Positions 1 to 6,927 of a DNA stretch of 64,000 nt are shown here, piece after piece. A program made the translations under genes and the position numbers. Below the pieces are notes generated by a model. That model saw nothing but the letters and a program-made list of their open reading frames with translations. It was not told the origin of the DNA and searched no databases. This DNA comes from JACVRM01 sp963817375 (lineage in GTDB: Bacteria > Actinomycetota > Thermoleophilia > Gaiellales > Gaiellaceae), in NCBI GenBank assembly GCA_963817375.1, contig CAWFOB010000001.1, positions 620,001 to 684,000 of the forward strand, in the 5' to 3' direction. The stretch's first letter is position 1, and every line of letters begins with the position of its first letter.

Positions 1-275
1 CGGCACTTGAGCACGTTCGCGATGAAGGTCTCGTCGCGGGACATGCCGATGCCCTCGAGCAGCTTGTCGAGGAGCTTCCCGGCCTGGCCGACGAACGGGT
101 AGCCCTGCTTGTCCTCGTGGAAGCCGGGCGCCTCGCCGACGAACATCAGGTCGGCATCCGGGTTCCCGACGCCGAAGACGACCTGGGTGCGGCCCTCCGC
201 GAGGCGGCACTTCGCACAGCCGGCGGTCTCGTCCGCGTACTTCCGAAGCTCCAGCGCGCGTGCCGCGGCATCCAC
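1..275 (-). CDS. Uracil-DNA glycosylase, family 4 type (3' end off window)
   Basis: N-terminal 91 residues of a type 4/5 uracil-DNA glycosylase, which removes uracil from DNA to start base-excision repair. Visible are a CAKC pair near residues 20-23 (Fe-S ligands in this family), the active-site block VGEAPGFHEDKQGYPFVG and AGKLLDKLL, and a second Cys in VLKC at the edge. A GTG start at 275 gives a family-like N terminus. The gene follows the FmdB-like gene by 31 bp and is probably co-transcribed with it. The remaining part, including the last cluster ligand, lies outside the window. Confidence 0.88.
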   Translation of the reverse strand, partial: MDAAARALELRKYADETAGCAKCRLAEGRTQVVFGVGNPDADLMFVGEAPGFHEDKQGYPFVGQAGKLLDKLLEGIGMSRDETFIANVLKC

Positions 276-306
276 GGGCGGCGAGTCTACGCGCGAGGAC
301 GGACGT

Positions 307-525
307 CTAGTGTCCGCAGCCGCAACTGCCGCCGCAGCAGCCGCCGCCGGCCGCCGTCTGCCCGTAGCTGGGCTGGCTCGACGCGCCGTGCACCGCGAAG
401 ACGGAGAGCTGGCGCCGGGCGTTCACGGCGCCGCAGTGCGGGCACGCGGGCGCGTCGGCGTCCATGCGGACGAGCTCCTCGAAGTGCTGCTCGCAGTCCA
501 TGCACGCGTACTCATAGACAGGCAC
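307..525 (-). CDS. FmdB-family zinc ribbon protein
   Basis: 72-residue protein starting MPVYEYACMDC at a GTG. It has the two CxxC pairs of the FmdB/CxxC_CXXC_SSSS regulatory family (CMDC near residue 8, CPHCG near 33), followed by a Gly/Cys-rich tail ending CCGGSCGCGH that could add metal ligands. Length and architecture are normal for the family, whose molecular role is poorly defined. It lies directly upstream of the uracil-DNA glycosylase gene on the same strand. Confidence 0.85.
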   Translation of the reverse strand: MPVYEYACMDCEQHFEELVRMDADAPACPHCGAVNARRQLSVFAVHGASSQPSYGQTAAGGGCCGGSCGCGH

Positions 526-539
526 GCCCGGAGTCTAAC

Positions 540-573
540 GACGACCGGCCCGGGCAAGGCCGGGCCGGTCGTC
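540..573 (-). terminator. Perfect 14-bp hairpin after the secreted repeat gene
   Basis: Arms at 540-553 (GACGACCGGCCCGG) and 560-573 are exact reverse complements with a 6-nt loop. The hairpin lies between the stop of the gene at 594 and the FmdB-like start at 525, so it most likely separates the two transcripts. There is no clear T-run, as is common in high-GC actinobacteria. Confidence 0.7.
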
Positions 574-593
574 GAGTTCGGACGTGGTGCGGG

Positions 594-2213
594 TCAGTGA
601 ATCTCGACCGTTGCGGTCGAGGAAGCGAGTCGCGACAGCTGCCACTGGCCGCTGACGAGGTTGCAGCGCATGCTGACCTTGTCGCCGACGTGGAACGCCG
701 ACAGGTCGGCCGCGGTCGGGTACGTGCAGGTCACGGTGTCGCCACCGTCGACCTTGACGCCCACGCTGCCGCCGCCGACCGCCGTGATCAGGCCGGTCAC
801 GGTGCGCTGGACCGAGCCGTCGGCCTTGACGAGCGCCGAGCTGCCGTACAGCAGGTTGAACACGAGGCCGCTGTCCGTGCGCTTGCACGAGAGCGCGACC
901 TGGTCGCCGACGTGGAACAGCGAGAAGTCGACCGGAGTGGCGACGCCGCAGTGCAGCGACGCGTTCTCGGTGCTGACCGTCACCGACGTGTCGGTGAGCT
1001 TGCCGATCAGGCCCAGCTCGCCCGTGGACAGGTTGATCCAGGCGGCCGCCGTGCGCAGCTGCACCAGCACGAGCTTGCCGTCGCGGAGCGCGCAGTCCAT
1101 CTTGGCCGTGTCGCCGAGGTGGAAGAACGCGAGGCTCACGCCGTTCGGAACCGCGCAGGTGTTGACCTTGTCGCCGTCGCCCTTCAGCGAGGCGTTCGTC
1201 GACGCGTCGGTCAGCAGGCCGGCGAACGACGTCGGCTGCGTCGGCGGGCTCGGCGGGGGCGGCGGGTCGAGCGACTTGATCGCCACGAGGACGAAGCCGC
1301 TGTCGGTCCGCTTGCAGTAGATGCCGACCTTCGCGCCGACGGCGAACGCCGAGACATTCACGGTCGACGGCACGTTGCACGTCAGCGAGGTGGCGTTGTC
1401 CCGCGTAACGGTGATCGAGCCGTCCGTCTTCGTGCTGAGCACGCCGGACGCGTCCGCGTAGGTGGGCGCGGTCGTCTGGCCGCCGTTGCCGCCCGACTTG
1501 TTGCCATCGTCGGTCTTCGACGGGTCGTGGTCGGTGTTGCCCTGCACCAGCGTGAACGACCCGTCGGCGTTCACGGTGACGAGCAGGACGATGACGTCGC
1601 CCGGCTGCCACGCGGGGAGCTGCGTGCCGAGCGTGAAGTGCACGCGGACCTGCCCGCGGTGCACGATCGCGACGTCGAAGCCGTCGTTGCCGCCGCGCAG
1701 GAAGATGCCGACGATCTTGACCTGGCCCGTGTGGCCCGTCTCCTTCACGTCGCCCTCGCCCGCGTCGAGGCCGGTCTTGCCGACGTCCGCGTTGACCGTG
1801 ACCTGGTCGCCGGGGTTGAGCCCGGTCGAGTCATCGGCCAGGGCCGCGCCGGCGGTGTAGCGCAGGCCGAACACGGTTCCGCCCGCCGAGACGATCAGCT
1901 GGCTCTTCGCCGCGTCGTAGCGCACGACGACGCCGCCGAACTTCACCTGCTTCGCGCGGCCGAGCGCCTTGACCTTCGTGCCCTTGTACGTGCCGTCCGA
2001 GAGGCGCGCGCCCGTGACGTTCACCCGCTGGCCGACGGCGGCCAGCTTCGCCGTGCGCACCGTGCGCACCTGGCGGCCGCTCACGACAGCGATCGTGTGC
2101 CGCGCGGTGTCCTTCGCGACGACGACGCCGGTGAATCGACCCGCGACGGCTGCACCGGGCAGCGCGCTGGCGGCGACCGCCACGACGGCGCCGAGCAGTA
2201 GCAATTTCTTCAT
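594..2213 (-). CDS. Secreted repeat protein, DUF5666-like
   Basis: 539-residue exported protein. A lipoprotein-free signal peptide (MKKLLLLGAVVAVAASALPGA) is followed by repeated small beta-barrel-like units. Each carries a phrase of the form FHVGDQVALSC or FHLGDTAKMDC and a following 'K-R-T-D-S-G-F/L-V' strand, giving about five diverged copies from residue 30 to the end, with a Pro-rich linker (DPPPPPSPPTQP) near 320. This resembles DUF5666-type extracellular repeats. Paired cysteines in the C-terminal units may form disulfides. ATG at 2213 is preceded by GGAGGG with 6-nt spacing. Function is not known; a surface or matrix role is an inference. Confidence 0.75.
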   Translation of the reverse strand: MKKLLLLGAVVAVAASALPGAAVAGRFTGVVVAKDTARHTIAVVSGRQVRTVRTAKLAAVGQRVNVTGARLSDGTYKGTKVKALGRAKQVKFGGVVVRYDAAKSQLIVSAGGTVFGLRYTAGAALADDSTGLNPGDQVTVNADVGKTGLDAGEGDVKETGHTGQVKIVGIFLRGGNDGFDVAIVHRGQVRVHFTLGTQLPAWQPGDVIVLLVTVNADGSFTLVQGNTDHDPSKTDDGNKSGGNGGQTTAPTYADASGVLSTKTDGSITVTRDNATSLTCNVPSTVNVSAFAVGAKVGIYCKRTDSGFVLVAIKSLDPPPPPSPPTQPTSFAGLLTDASTNASLKGDGDKVNTCAVPNGVSLAFFHLGDTAKMDCALRDGKLVLVQLRTAAAWINLSTGELGLIGKLTDTSVTVSTENASLHCGVATPVDFSLFHVGDQVALSCKRTDSGLVFNLLYGSSALVKADGSVQRTVTGLITAVGGGSVGVKVDGGDTVTCTYPTAADLSAFHVGDKVSMRCNLVSGQWQLSRLASSTATVEIH

Positions 2214-2412
2214 GGAATTCCCTCCGGGGTCCGCAGTGAGTACGACGCAGTGGTGTCGAGCCGGGGTATCGGCGAAACCTGCCGGAGCTTGCGCAAAGTC
2301 CCTCGGAGGGGGTCACCTGTTCTCGAAGGCATGAGTGACCCATGCAGCGGATACGGGAACGGAGATATCCTGCACATGCCCGGTATCCGGCTCGGAACTG
2401 GAGCGGAGAGAA
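2214..2412. other. Structured intergenic region between divergent genes
   Basis: About 200 bp between the minus-strand secreted gene and the plus-strand pantothenate operon. It holds several exact inverted repeats: CGGC/GCCG around 2265-2282, CCCTCGGAGGG, GGGTCAC paired with GTGACCC across an 18-nt loop, and GGATA/TATCC about 20 bp further on. The plus strand contains GGCGAAACC and CGCAAAGTCC, weakly reminiscent of c-di-GMP-I (GEMM) riboswitch segments, but the canonical pairing is not evident. Pantothenate operons of some bacteria carry 'pan' RNA hairpins, an alternative that could not be tested here. Confidence 0.35.
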
Positions 2413-3117
2413 GTGCTCGAACCCGTTTGCGTCATCGGCGCCGGCCGTGCCGGCTCTGCGCTCGCCGCCCGCCTGCGGGAGCGGGGCATCGCCGTGCGCT
2501 CGCGCGGGGGCCGCGACTGGGACGCCGAGGGCGCCGAGCTCGTCCTGCTCTGCGTTCCCGACGGCGCGATCGCCGAGGTCGCCCAGCAGATCGAGCCGGG
2601 CCCCTGGGTCGCACACGTGAGCGGCGCGACGCCGCTCGTCGCGCTCGAGCCCCACCGGCGGCGCTTCAGCCTCCATCCCCTGCAGACGTTCACGCGTTCG
2701 CGCGGCCCCGAGCAGCTGGACGGCGCCTGGGCGGCCGTCACGGCCGAGACGGACGAGGCGCGGGACCTCGCACTCGAGCTCGCCGCCACGCTGGGCCTCG
2801 AGCCGTTCCACCTCGCCGACGCCGACCGTCCCCTCTACCACGCCGGCGCGGTCGTGGCCTCGAACTACCTCGTCACGCTGCACGATGCGGCCGCGGGGCT
2901 CGTGGCAGCCGCCGGCGCGCCGCCGGAGGCGCTCGTGCCGCTCATGCTCCGGACGATCGAGAACGGGTTCGAGCTGACGGGGCCGATCGCCCGCGGCGAC
3001 TGGGCGACCGTCGAGGCGCACCTCGCGGTCATCCGTGAGCGACGCCCCGAGCTCGAGGCGCTCTACCGAACGCTCGCCGACGCAACCGCCGTTCTCGCCG
3101 GAGGCGAGAACGGTTAG
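2413..3117 (+). CDS. DUF2520 Rossmann-like oxidoreductase, candidate ketopantoate reductase
   Basis: About 234 residues from GTG 2413, preceded by GGAG. The N-terminal Rossmann motif VIGAGRAGSALAARL binds a dinucleotide, and the C-terminal helical half matches the DUF2520 family, including LYHAGAVVASNYLVTL. Actinobacterial genomes commonly place such a gene directly before panC. With panB and panC present and no classical panE in the window, reduction of 2-dehydropantoate is a reasonable but unproven role. An in-frame ATG at 2335 exists, but the extra 26 residues look non-coding. The stop overlaps a palindrome and lies 4 bp before panC. Confidence 0.75.
   Translation: MLEPVCVIGAGRAGSALAARLRERGIAVRSRGGRDWDAEGAELVLLCVPDGAIAEVAQQIEPGPWVAHVSGATPLVALEPHRRRFSLHPLQTFTRSRGPEQLDGAWAAVTAETDEARDLALELAATLGLEPFHLADADRPLYHAGAVVASNYLVTLHDAAAGLVAAAGAPPEALVPLMLRTIENGFELTGPIARGDWATVEAHLAVIRERRPELEALYRTLADATAVLAGGENG
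3089..3113 (+). other. Palindrome at the 3' end of the DUF2520 gene
   Basis: CCGTTCTCGCC and GGCGAGAACGG form a perfect 11-bp hairpin with loop GGA, encoding the last residues before the TAG at 3115-3117 and lying just before panC. It may modulate readthrough or translation within the operon. It is not followed by a T-run. Confidence 0.5.
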
Positions 3118-3121
3118 GGCC

Positions 3122-3925
3122 ATGGAGATCGCTCGCAGCATCGCAGACGTCCGGGCCGCGCTGAAGGGCCGGACAGGGGTCGGCCTCGTCCCGACGATGG
3201 GCGCGTTCCACGCCGGACACGTCTCGCTCTTCCGCGCCGCGCGCGCCGAGAACGACGTGGTCGTCGTCAGCCTGTTCGTCAACCCGGCGCAGTTCGACGC
3301 CGCCGCCGATCTCGCCGCCTATCCGCGCGAGGAGGCCCGCGACGCTGCAATCGCCGAACGCGAGGGCGTCGACGTGCTGTTCGCGCCGTCGGTGGAGGAG
3401 CTGTACCCCGATGGCTATACGACGTGGATCGACGTCGAGGGGCTGGCGGAGCGGCTCGAGGGCGCGTTCCGCCCCGGCCACTTCCGCGGCGTCGCCACCG
3501 TGTGCCTGAAGCTCTTCAACATCGTCCGGCCCGCACGGGCCTACTTCGGGGAGAAGGACGCGCAGCAGGCCGCGCTCGTGATGCAGCTCGTCGACGACCT
3601 GAACGTGGGCGTCGACATCCGCGTCCTCCCGACGGTCCGCGAGGACGACGGCCTCGCGCTGTCGTCTCGCAACGCCTGCCTGACCCCCGAGCACCGCCAG
3701 GCGGCCGTCGCGCTGCCGCGCGCGCTCCAGACGGGCGCGGCCGCATACGCACGCGGTGAGGACGCGGCTGCCGCCGCCCAGCGCGTGCTCGACGCCGAGC
3801 CGCTCGTCGTCCCGCAGTACGTCGAGGTCGCCCGCTTCGACGGCCGTCTCGTGCTCGCCGCTGCGGCGCGGGTCGGCGGCATCCGCCTCATCGACAACGT
3901 CACCCTCCAGGAGGAGCCCGCATGA
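3122..3925 (+). CDS. panC: Pantothenate synthetase
   Basis: 267 residues. It condenses pantoate with beta-alanine using ATP in the cytoplasm, the last step of pantothenate synthesis. Family landmarks are all present: VPTMGAFHAGH with the HxGH signature near residue 30, SLFVNPAQF, FRGVATVCLKLFNIV, YFGEKDAQQ and the KMSKS-like SSRN segment. The ATG at 3122 gives the expected N terminus and length. It begins 4 bp after the DUF2520 gene and overlaps panB by ATGA, so the three genes should be translated from one message. Confidence 0.95.
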   Translation: MEIARSIADVRAALKGRTGVGLVPTMGAFHAGHVSLFRAARAENDVVVVSLFVNPAQFDAAADLAAYPREEARDAAIAEREGVDVLFAPSVEELYPDGYTTWIDVEGLAERLEGAFRPGHFRGVATVCLKLFNIVRPARAYFGEKDAQQAALVMQLVDDLNVGVDIRVLPTVREDDGLALSSRNACLTPEHRQAAVALPRALQTGAAAYARGEDAAAAAQRVLDAEPLVVPQYVEVARFDGRLVLAAAARVGGIRLIDNVTLQEEPA

Positions 3926-4827
3926 GCATCCGTCAGCACCAGCCCGCCCCGGCCGTCCCCGCCCCGGGGAAGCTCGCCGTCCCGGAGCTCGCCGAGATGA
4001 AGCGCCGCGGCGACCCGATCGTGATGGTCACCGCCTACGACGCCACCGGCGGCCGCCTGGCCGACGCGGCCGGCGTCGAGCTCATCCTCGTCGGCGACAC
4101 GGCGGCGATGGTCGTGCTCGGACACGAGTCGAGCACCGTCCCGGTGACGATGGACGAGATGCTCTTCATGACCCGGGCGGTCACGCGCGGCGCGCGGCGG
4201 CCGCTCGTCGTCGGCGACATGCCGTTCGGCTCGTACCAGGTCTCCGACGAGGACGCCGTGCGGAACGCGATCCGCTTCGTCAAGGAGGCGGGCGCCGACG
4301 TCATCAAGCTCGAGGGCGCAGGCCCCTCGCTGTCGCGCGTGAACTCGATCGTGGGCGCGGGCATCCCGGTCATGGGCCACATCGGGCTCACGCCGCAGTC
4401 GGCGACGAAGCTCGGCGGCTTCAAGGCGCAGGGACGGAGCGCGGCACAGGCCGTCACGCTCTGGGAGGAGGCGCGCGCGCTGGAGGCTGCCGGCTGCTTC
4501 GCCCTCGTGCTCGAGGCCGTCCCGGCCGCGGTCGCCGAGGAGATCACGCGTGAGCTGTCGATCCCGACGATCGGCATCGGCGCGGGCGCCGGCTGCGACG
4601 GCCAGGTGCTCGTCTGGCACGACCTCCTCGGCCTGTTCGACGGCCGGACGCCGCGGTTCGTGAAGCAGTACGCCTCACTCGGCGAAGAGATCGTCCAGGC
4701 GCTCGGCCGCTACGCCGCGGACGTTCGCTCGCGATCGTTCCCGGCTGAGGAGCACACGTACGGCATCCCGGACGAGGAGCTGGAGGCCTTCCGGGCGGCG
4801 ATCGGGGTGACCGAGCGGGCTACGTGA
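3922..4827 (+). CDS. panB: 3-methyl-2-oxobutanoate hydroxymethyltransferase
   Basis: 301 residues. It transfers a hydroxymethyl group from 5,10-methylene-tetrahydrofolate to 2-oxoisovalerate, the first committed step to pantoate. The TIM-barrel sequence has the usual conserved blocks: VTAYDATGG, LVGDTAAMVVLGHESS (metal-binding Asp), DMPFGSYQ, KLEGAG, GHIGLTPQS, LEAVP and IGIGAGAGCDGQVLVWHDLLG. It overlaps panC at the start and runs 8 bp into the convergent Yip1-like gene at its end. The N-terminal PAPAVPAPGKL stretch is slightly long for the family. Confidence 0.95.
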   Translation: MSIRQHQPAPAVPAPGKLAVPELAEMKRRGDPIVMVTAYDATGGRLADAAGVELILVGDTAAMVVLGHESSTVPVTMDEMLFMTRAVTRGARRPLVVGDMPFGSYQVSDEDAVRNAIRFVKEAGADVIKLEGAGPSLSRVNSIVGAGIPVMGHIGLTPQSATKLGGFKAQGRSAAQAVTLWEEARALEAAGCFALVLEAVPAAVAEEITRELSIPTIGIGAGAGCDGQVLVWHDLLGLFDGRTPRFVKQYASLGEEIVQALGRYAADVRSRSFPAEEHTYGIPDEELEAFRAAIGVTERAT

Positions 4828-5470
4828 AGAGCGTGATCCCCGCGGCGAGCGCCGCGAGCACGCCGACCGACAGGACGTAGGCGCCGATCGTCCGCCGCCA
4901 GTCCCACTGGTGGACGACGCGGATGCCGACGAGCACGAGCGCCGCTGCCCAGGCGAGCAGGGCGGCGTCGGCGACGTCGAGCGCCGTCGAGAGGACGCCG
5001 GTGTCGGAGCCGCCTGCCCGGAAGACGTCGCCGCCGAACGCCGCCAGCCGTAGCGGCCAGACGACGAGCAGCGAGAGGATCAGCGGCACGGACGCGTAGG
5101 CGACCAGGTGGCGCGCGTTGCGGTAGCGGCCCGCCTCGCCGAACCCCGACAGCCCGGCGAACACGGCCAGGCCGGCGACCCAGTAGTCGACGAGCCCCTG
5201 GACGCCGCCCGCTGCGATCACCCAGACGACGACGAGGAGCGGGTCGAAGTCGCCGCTGTCGAGCAGCGACGCGTGCCGCCCGGCGAGGAGCGCGGCCGCC
5301 AGCCCGGTGAGGAACACGATCGCCGTGACCGGCTCCTGCCGGGCCTCCGCCGCCTCGGCCGAGTCGTCGCGCAGCGCCGTGAAGACGGCGCGCGGATCGC
5401 CGAGCACCAGCGGGACGCGGAGCCACCAGGCGCGCTCGCGATCCTCGACAGTCTCGGCAGCTACTCCCAT
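4820..5470 (-). CDS. Yip1-domain membrane protein
   Basis: 216 residues with about five hydrophobic segments after a short soluble N terminus that contains PLVLGDPRAVFTALRDD. The arrangement of a DPRAxF-like entry segment followed by paired helices fits the Yip1 family of polytopic membrane proteins. Bacterial members have no established biochemical function. It converges with panB (8-bp overlap), and its start lies just upstream of the structured leader of the SipW locus, which reads the other way. Confidence 0.65.
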   Translation of the reverse strand: MGVAAETVEDRERAWWLRVPLVLGDPRAVFTALRDDSAEAAEARQEPVTAIVFLTGLAAALLAGRHASLLDSGDFDPLLVVVWVIAAGGVQGLVDYWVAGLAVFAGLSGFGEAGRYRNARHLVAYASVPLILSLLVVWPLRLAAFGGDVFRAGGSDTGVLSTALDVADAALLAWAAALVLVGIRVVHQWDWRRTIGAYVLSVGVLAALAAGITLFT

Positions 5471-5484
5471 CCCTCGATCGAGCT

Positions 5485-5572
5485 TACTTCTGGGAATCGC
5501 CCGAACGAGCGATCACTGCCCGGCGCGGGGGCGACATCACGCCCATGGCTGATGCGGATCACCCTGCGCCCC
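5485..5572 (+). ncRNA. Candidate structured leader, copy A
   Basis: First of two imperfect copies 154-156 bp apart. Shared blocks in order are TACTT, GG-AAT, CCCGAA-GAG-GATC, GGGGGCGACAT (5527-5537 here) and GCGGATCACCC. Copy A can form ATCGC/GCGAT closing a CCGAACGA loop, and GGGGCG can pair with CGCCCC (5567-5572) around the GCGGATCACCC segment. I do not recognise the family. The 5471-5762 interval holds no credible protein gene. Confidence 0.5.
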
Positions 5573-5638
5573 AGGTCGAGCGCGACTCCGGACCGCATCT
5601 GGCTCCGTGCGCCGCGGGGCCGGATCCGAATCTGCGTT

Positions 5639-5743
5639 TACTTGAGGAAATACCCGAAAGAGTGATCGATCCCCTTCCGTGTGGGGGCGACATACCAAGC
5701 GTGGGTGAGAGCGGATCACCCGTGGGCGGCATGTCGCGCCCCC
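5639..5743 (+). ncRNA. Candidate structured leader, copy B, adjacent to the fibre gene
   Basis: Second copy, ending 19 nt before the start codon at 5763. GGGGGCGACAT (5683-5693) is complementary to ATGTCGCGCCCCC (5731-5743) with a single bulge, enclosing the hairpin GGGTGA/TCACCC (5703-5721). The same G-run can instead pair with CCCC at 5671-5674, so two exclusive folds are possible, one of them ending close to the ribosome-binding site (AAAGGAA, 5752-5758). This layout is like a riboswitch with an expression platform. The ligand and family are unknown. Confidence 0.5.
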
Positions 5744-5762
5744 TCGAAGCGAAAGGAACGGA

Positions 5763-6347
5763 ATGGGCGACAACAAGCGGAAACTCCTTCTCACGCTGGT
5801 GATCGTGGGCGTCCTCGGCAGCCTGGCTGCCTTCGGCACCTACTCGGCGTTCACGGCCACCACCACCAACAGCGGCAACAGCTTCGCCGCCGGCACCGTG
5901 GCGATCCAGGACGACAGCGGCCTGGCGACGGCACTCTTCAGCGTCACGAACCAGGCGCCGGGTCAGACGACCCAGAAGTGCATCCGGATCAAGTACACGG
6001 GCACGCTCGCGTCGACGGTGCACATGTACATCCCGTCGACCACGAACGGCACGTCGTTCCAGGTCGGCGTCGAGCGCGGCTCGGGCCTCACCAACCTCCT
6101 CACGCGCGGCGACTGCACCGGCTTCACGGCCAGCTCGACCGCGTTCACCACGGCCGACCTGAGCACGTTCCCGGCCGCCTACGCCGGCGGCGTCACCGGC
6201 AAGGCGGCCGACGCGGCCTGGGCGACCAACGACAGCGTCGACTACCGGATCACGCTGCAGCCCAAGGACGACACCACGGCGAACGCGCACACGAGCGCGG
6301 TCTCGACCGGCTCCTTCTCGATCACCTGGGAGGCCCACAGCAACTAG
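5763..6347 (+). CDS. TasA/CalY-like exported fibre protein with SipW-type signal
   Basis: 194 residues. The N terminus is the SipW-dependent type: a basic start (MGDNKRK), a hydrophobic core (LLLTLVIVGVLGSLAAFG), then YSAFTATTTNSGNSFAAGTV, the characteristic segment in which cleavage occurs early in the mature fold. The rest is beta-rich, Thr/Ser-rich and has a single CI-to-CT cysteine pair. This matches camelysin/TasA-like proteins that assemble into extracellular fibres or matrix. It is the first gene of a five-gene locus that includes its likely signal peptidase. It follows the duplicated leader and is followed by a strong hairpin. Fibre formation itself is inference. Confidence 0.75.
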   Translation: MGDNKRKLLLTLVIVGVLGSLAAFGTYSAFTATTTNSGNSFAAGTVAIQDDSGLATALFSVTNQAPGQTTQKCIRIKYTGTLASTVHMYIPSTTNGTSFQVGVERGSGLTNLLTRGDCTGFTASSTAFTTADLSTFPAAYAGGVTGKAADAAWATNDSVDYRITLQPKDDTTANAHTSAVSTGSFSITWEAHSN

Positions 6348-6376
6348 CGCCCCCGGACAGGAAGCGCGACGTACGC

Positions 6377-6403
6377 GAAGCGGGGCCGGTCCGGCCCCGC
6401 TTC
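6377..6403 (+). terminator. 13-bp perfect hairpin inside the SipW locus
   Basis: GAAGCGGGGCCGG (6377-6389) and its exact reverse complement (6391-6403) are separated by one base. It lies 30 bp after the first fibre gene and before the gene at 6430, and probably acts as a partial terminator or 3' stabiliser that makes the first gene the most abundant product. Confidence 0.7.
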
Positions 6404-6429
6404 CGTCCGTCTCCCGGGGGGAGGCATCG

Positions 6430-6927
6430 ATGACGCGCGCAGTCCAGCTCATGAGCTTCATTGCCGGCGCCGCAGCCGCGATCGCGCTGCTCGCCGGCCT
6501 GCGCATGCCGGCGGGCCATCCCAACCCGGCGACCTCCCTCAGCGTCAGCCTCAGCCGGTCGCCCGCCTTCGACGTCTCGCGCACCGGGACGGTGTTCGAC
6601 ATGCCGCGGCTGCCGCCCGGCCGGACGCTCGCGACCGACCTGGTCGTTCACAACAACCGGCGCGTCGCGCTTCACCTGCGCCCGCGCGCCACGGTCGAAG
6701 GCGATCCCGAGGTCACCGCCGCCGTCTACGCGGAGATCAGCGCCGACGGCACGCAGCTCTTCCGCGGCTCGCTCGCGCGCCTCACGGACGCGACGGCCCA
6801 GCGGTTCTGGGTGAAGCCCGGCGCGTCCACGACCGTGAGATTCACGGCGGTGCTCGAGCGCGCGAAGGCCCGGTCGGCGGCCGGGCGCGCAGCGGACGTC
6901 GCCATCGGCCTGTGGGTGGACCCGTGA
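6430..6927 (+). CDS. Exported accessory protein of the SipW locus
   Basis: 165 residues, not assigned to a named family. An N-terminal hydrophobic segment (LMSFIAGAAAAIALLAGL) anchors or exports it. The remainder looks like a single beta-sandwich, with LATDLVVHNNRRVALHLRPRA and FWVKPGASTTVRFTAVL, a pattern typical of domains of extracellular structural proteins. GGGGGAGG precedes the ATG by 5 nt. It ends in a GTGA overlap with the next gene. A role as anchor or minor subunit of the fibre is suggested only by position. Confidence 0.6.
   Translation: MTRAVQLMSFIAGAAAAIALLAGLRMPAGHPNPATSLSVSLSRSPAFDVSRTGTVFDMPRLPPGRTLATDLVVHNNRRVALHLRPRATVEGDPEVTAAVYAEISADGTQLFRGSLARLTDATAQRFWVKPGASTTVRFTAVLERAKARSAAGRAADVAIGLWVDP

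Noticed and set aside
117..2201. Very long open frame on the plus strand opposite the secreted repeat gene
   Set aside because: Arg/Ala/Asp/Val-rich shadow typical of high-GC antisense frames. The minus-strand gene has a signal peptide, repeats and a Shine-Dalgarno site.
2214..2412. Confident assignment as a c-di-GMP-I riboswitch
   Set aside because: Only two short segments resemble the consensus; the P2 and P3 stems and the receptor segment cannot be aligned by eye.
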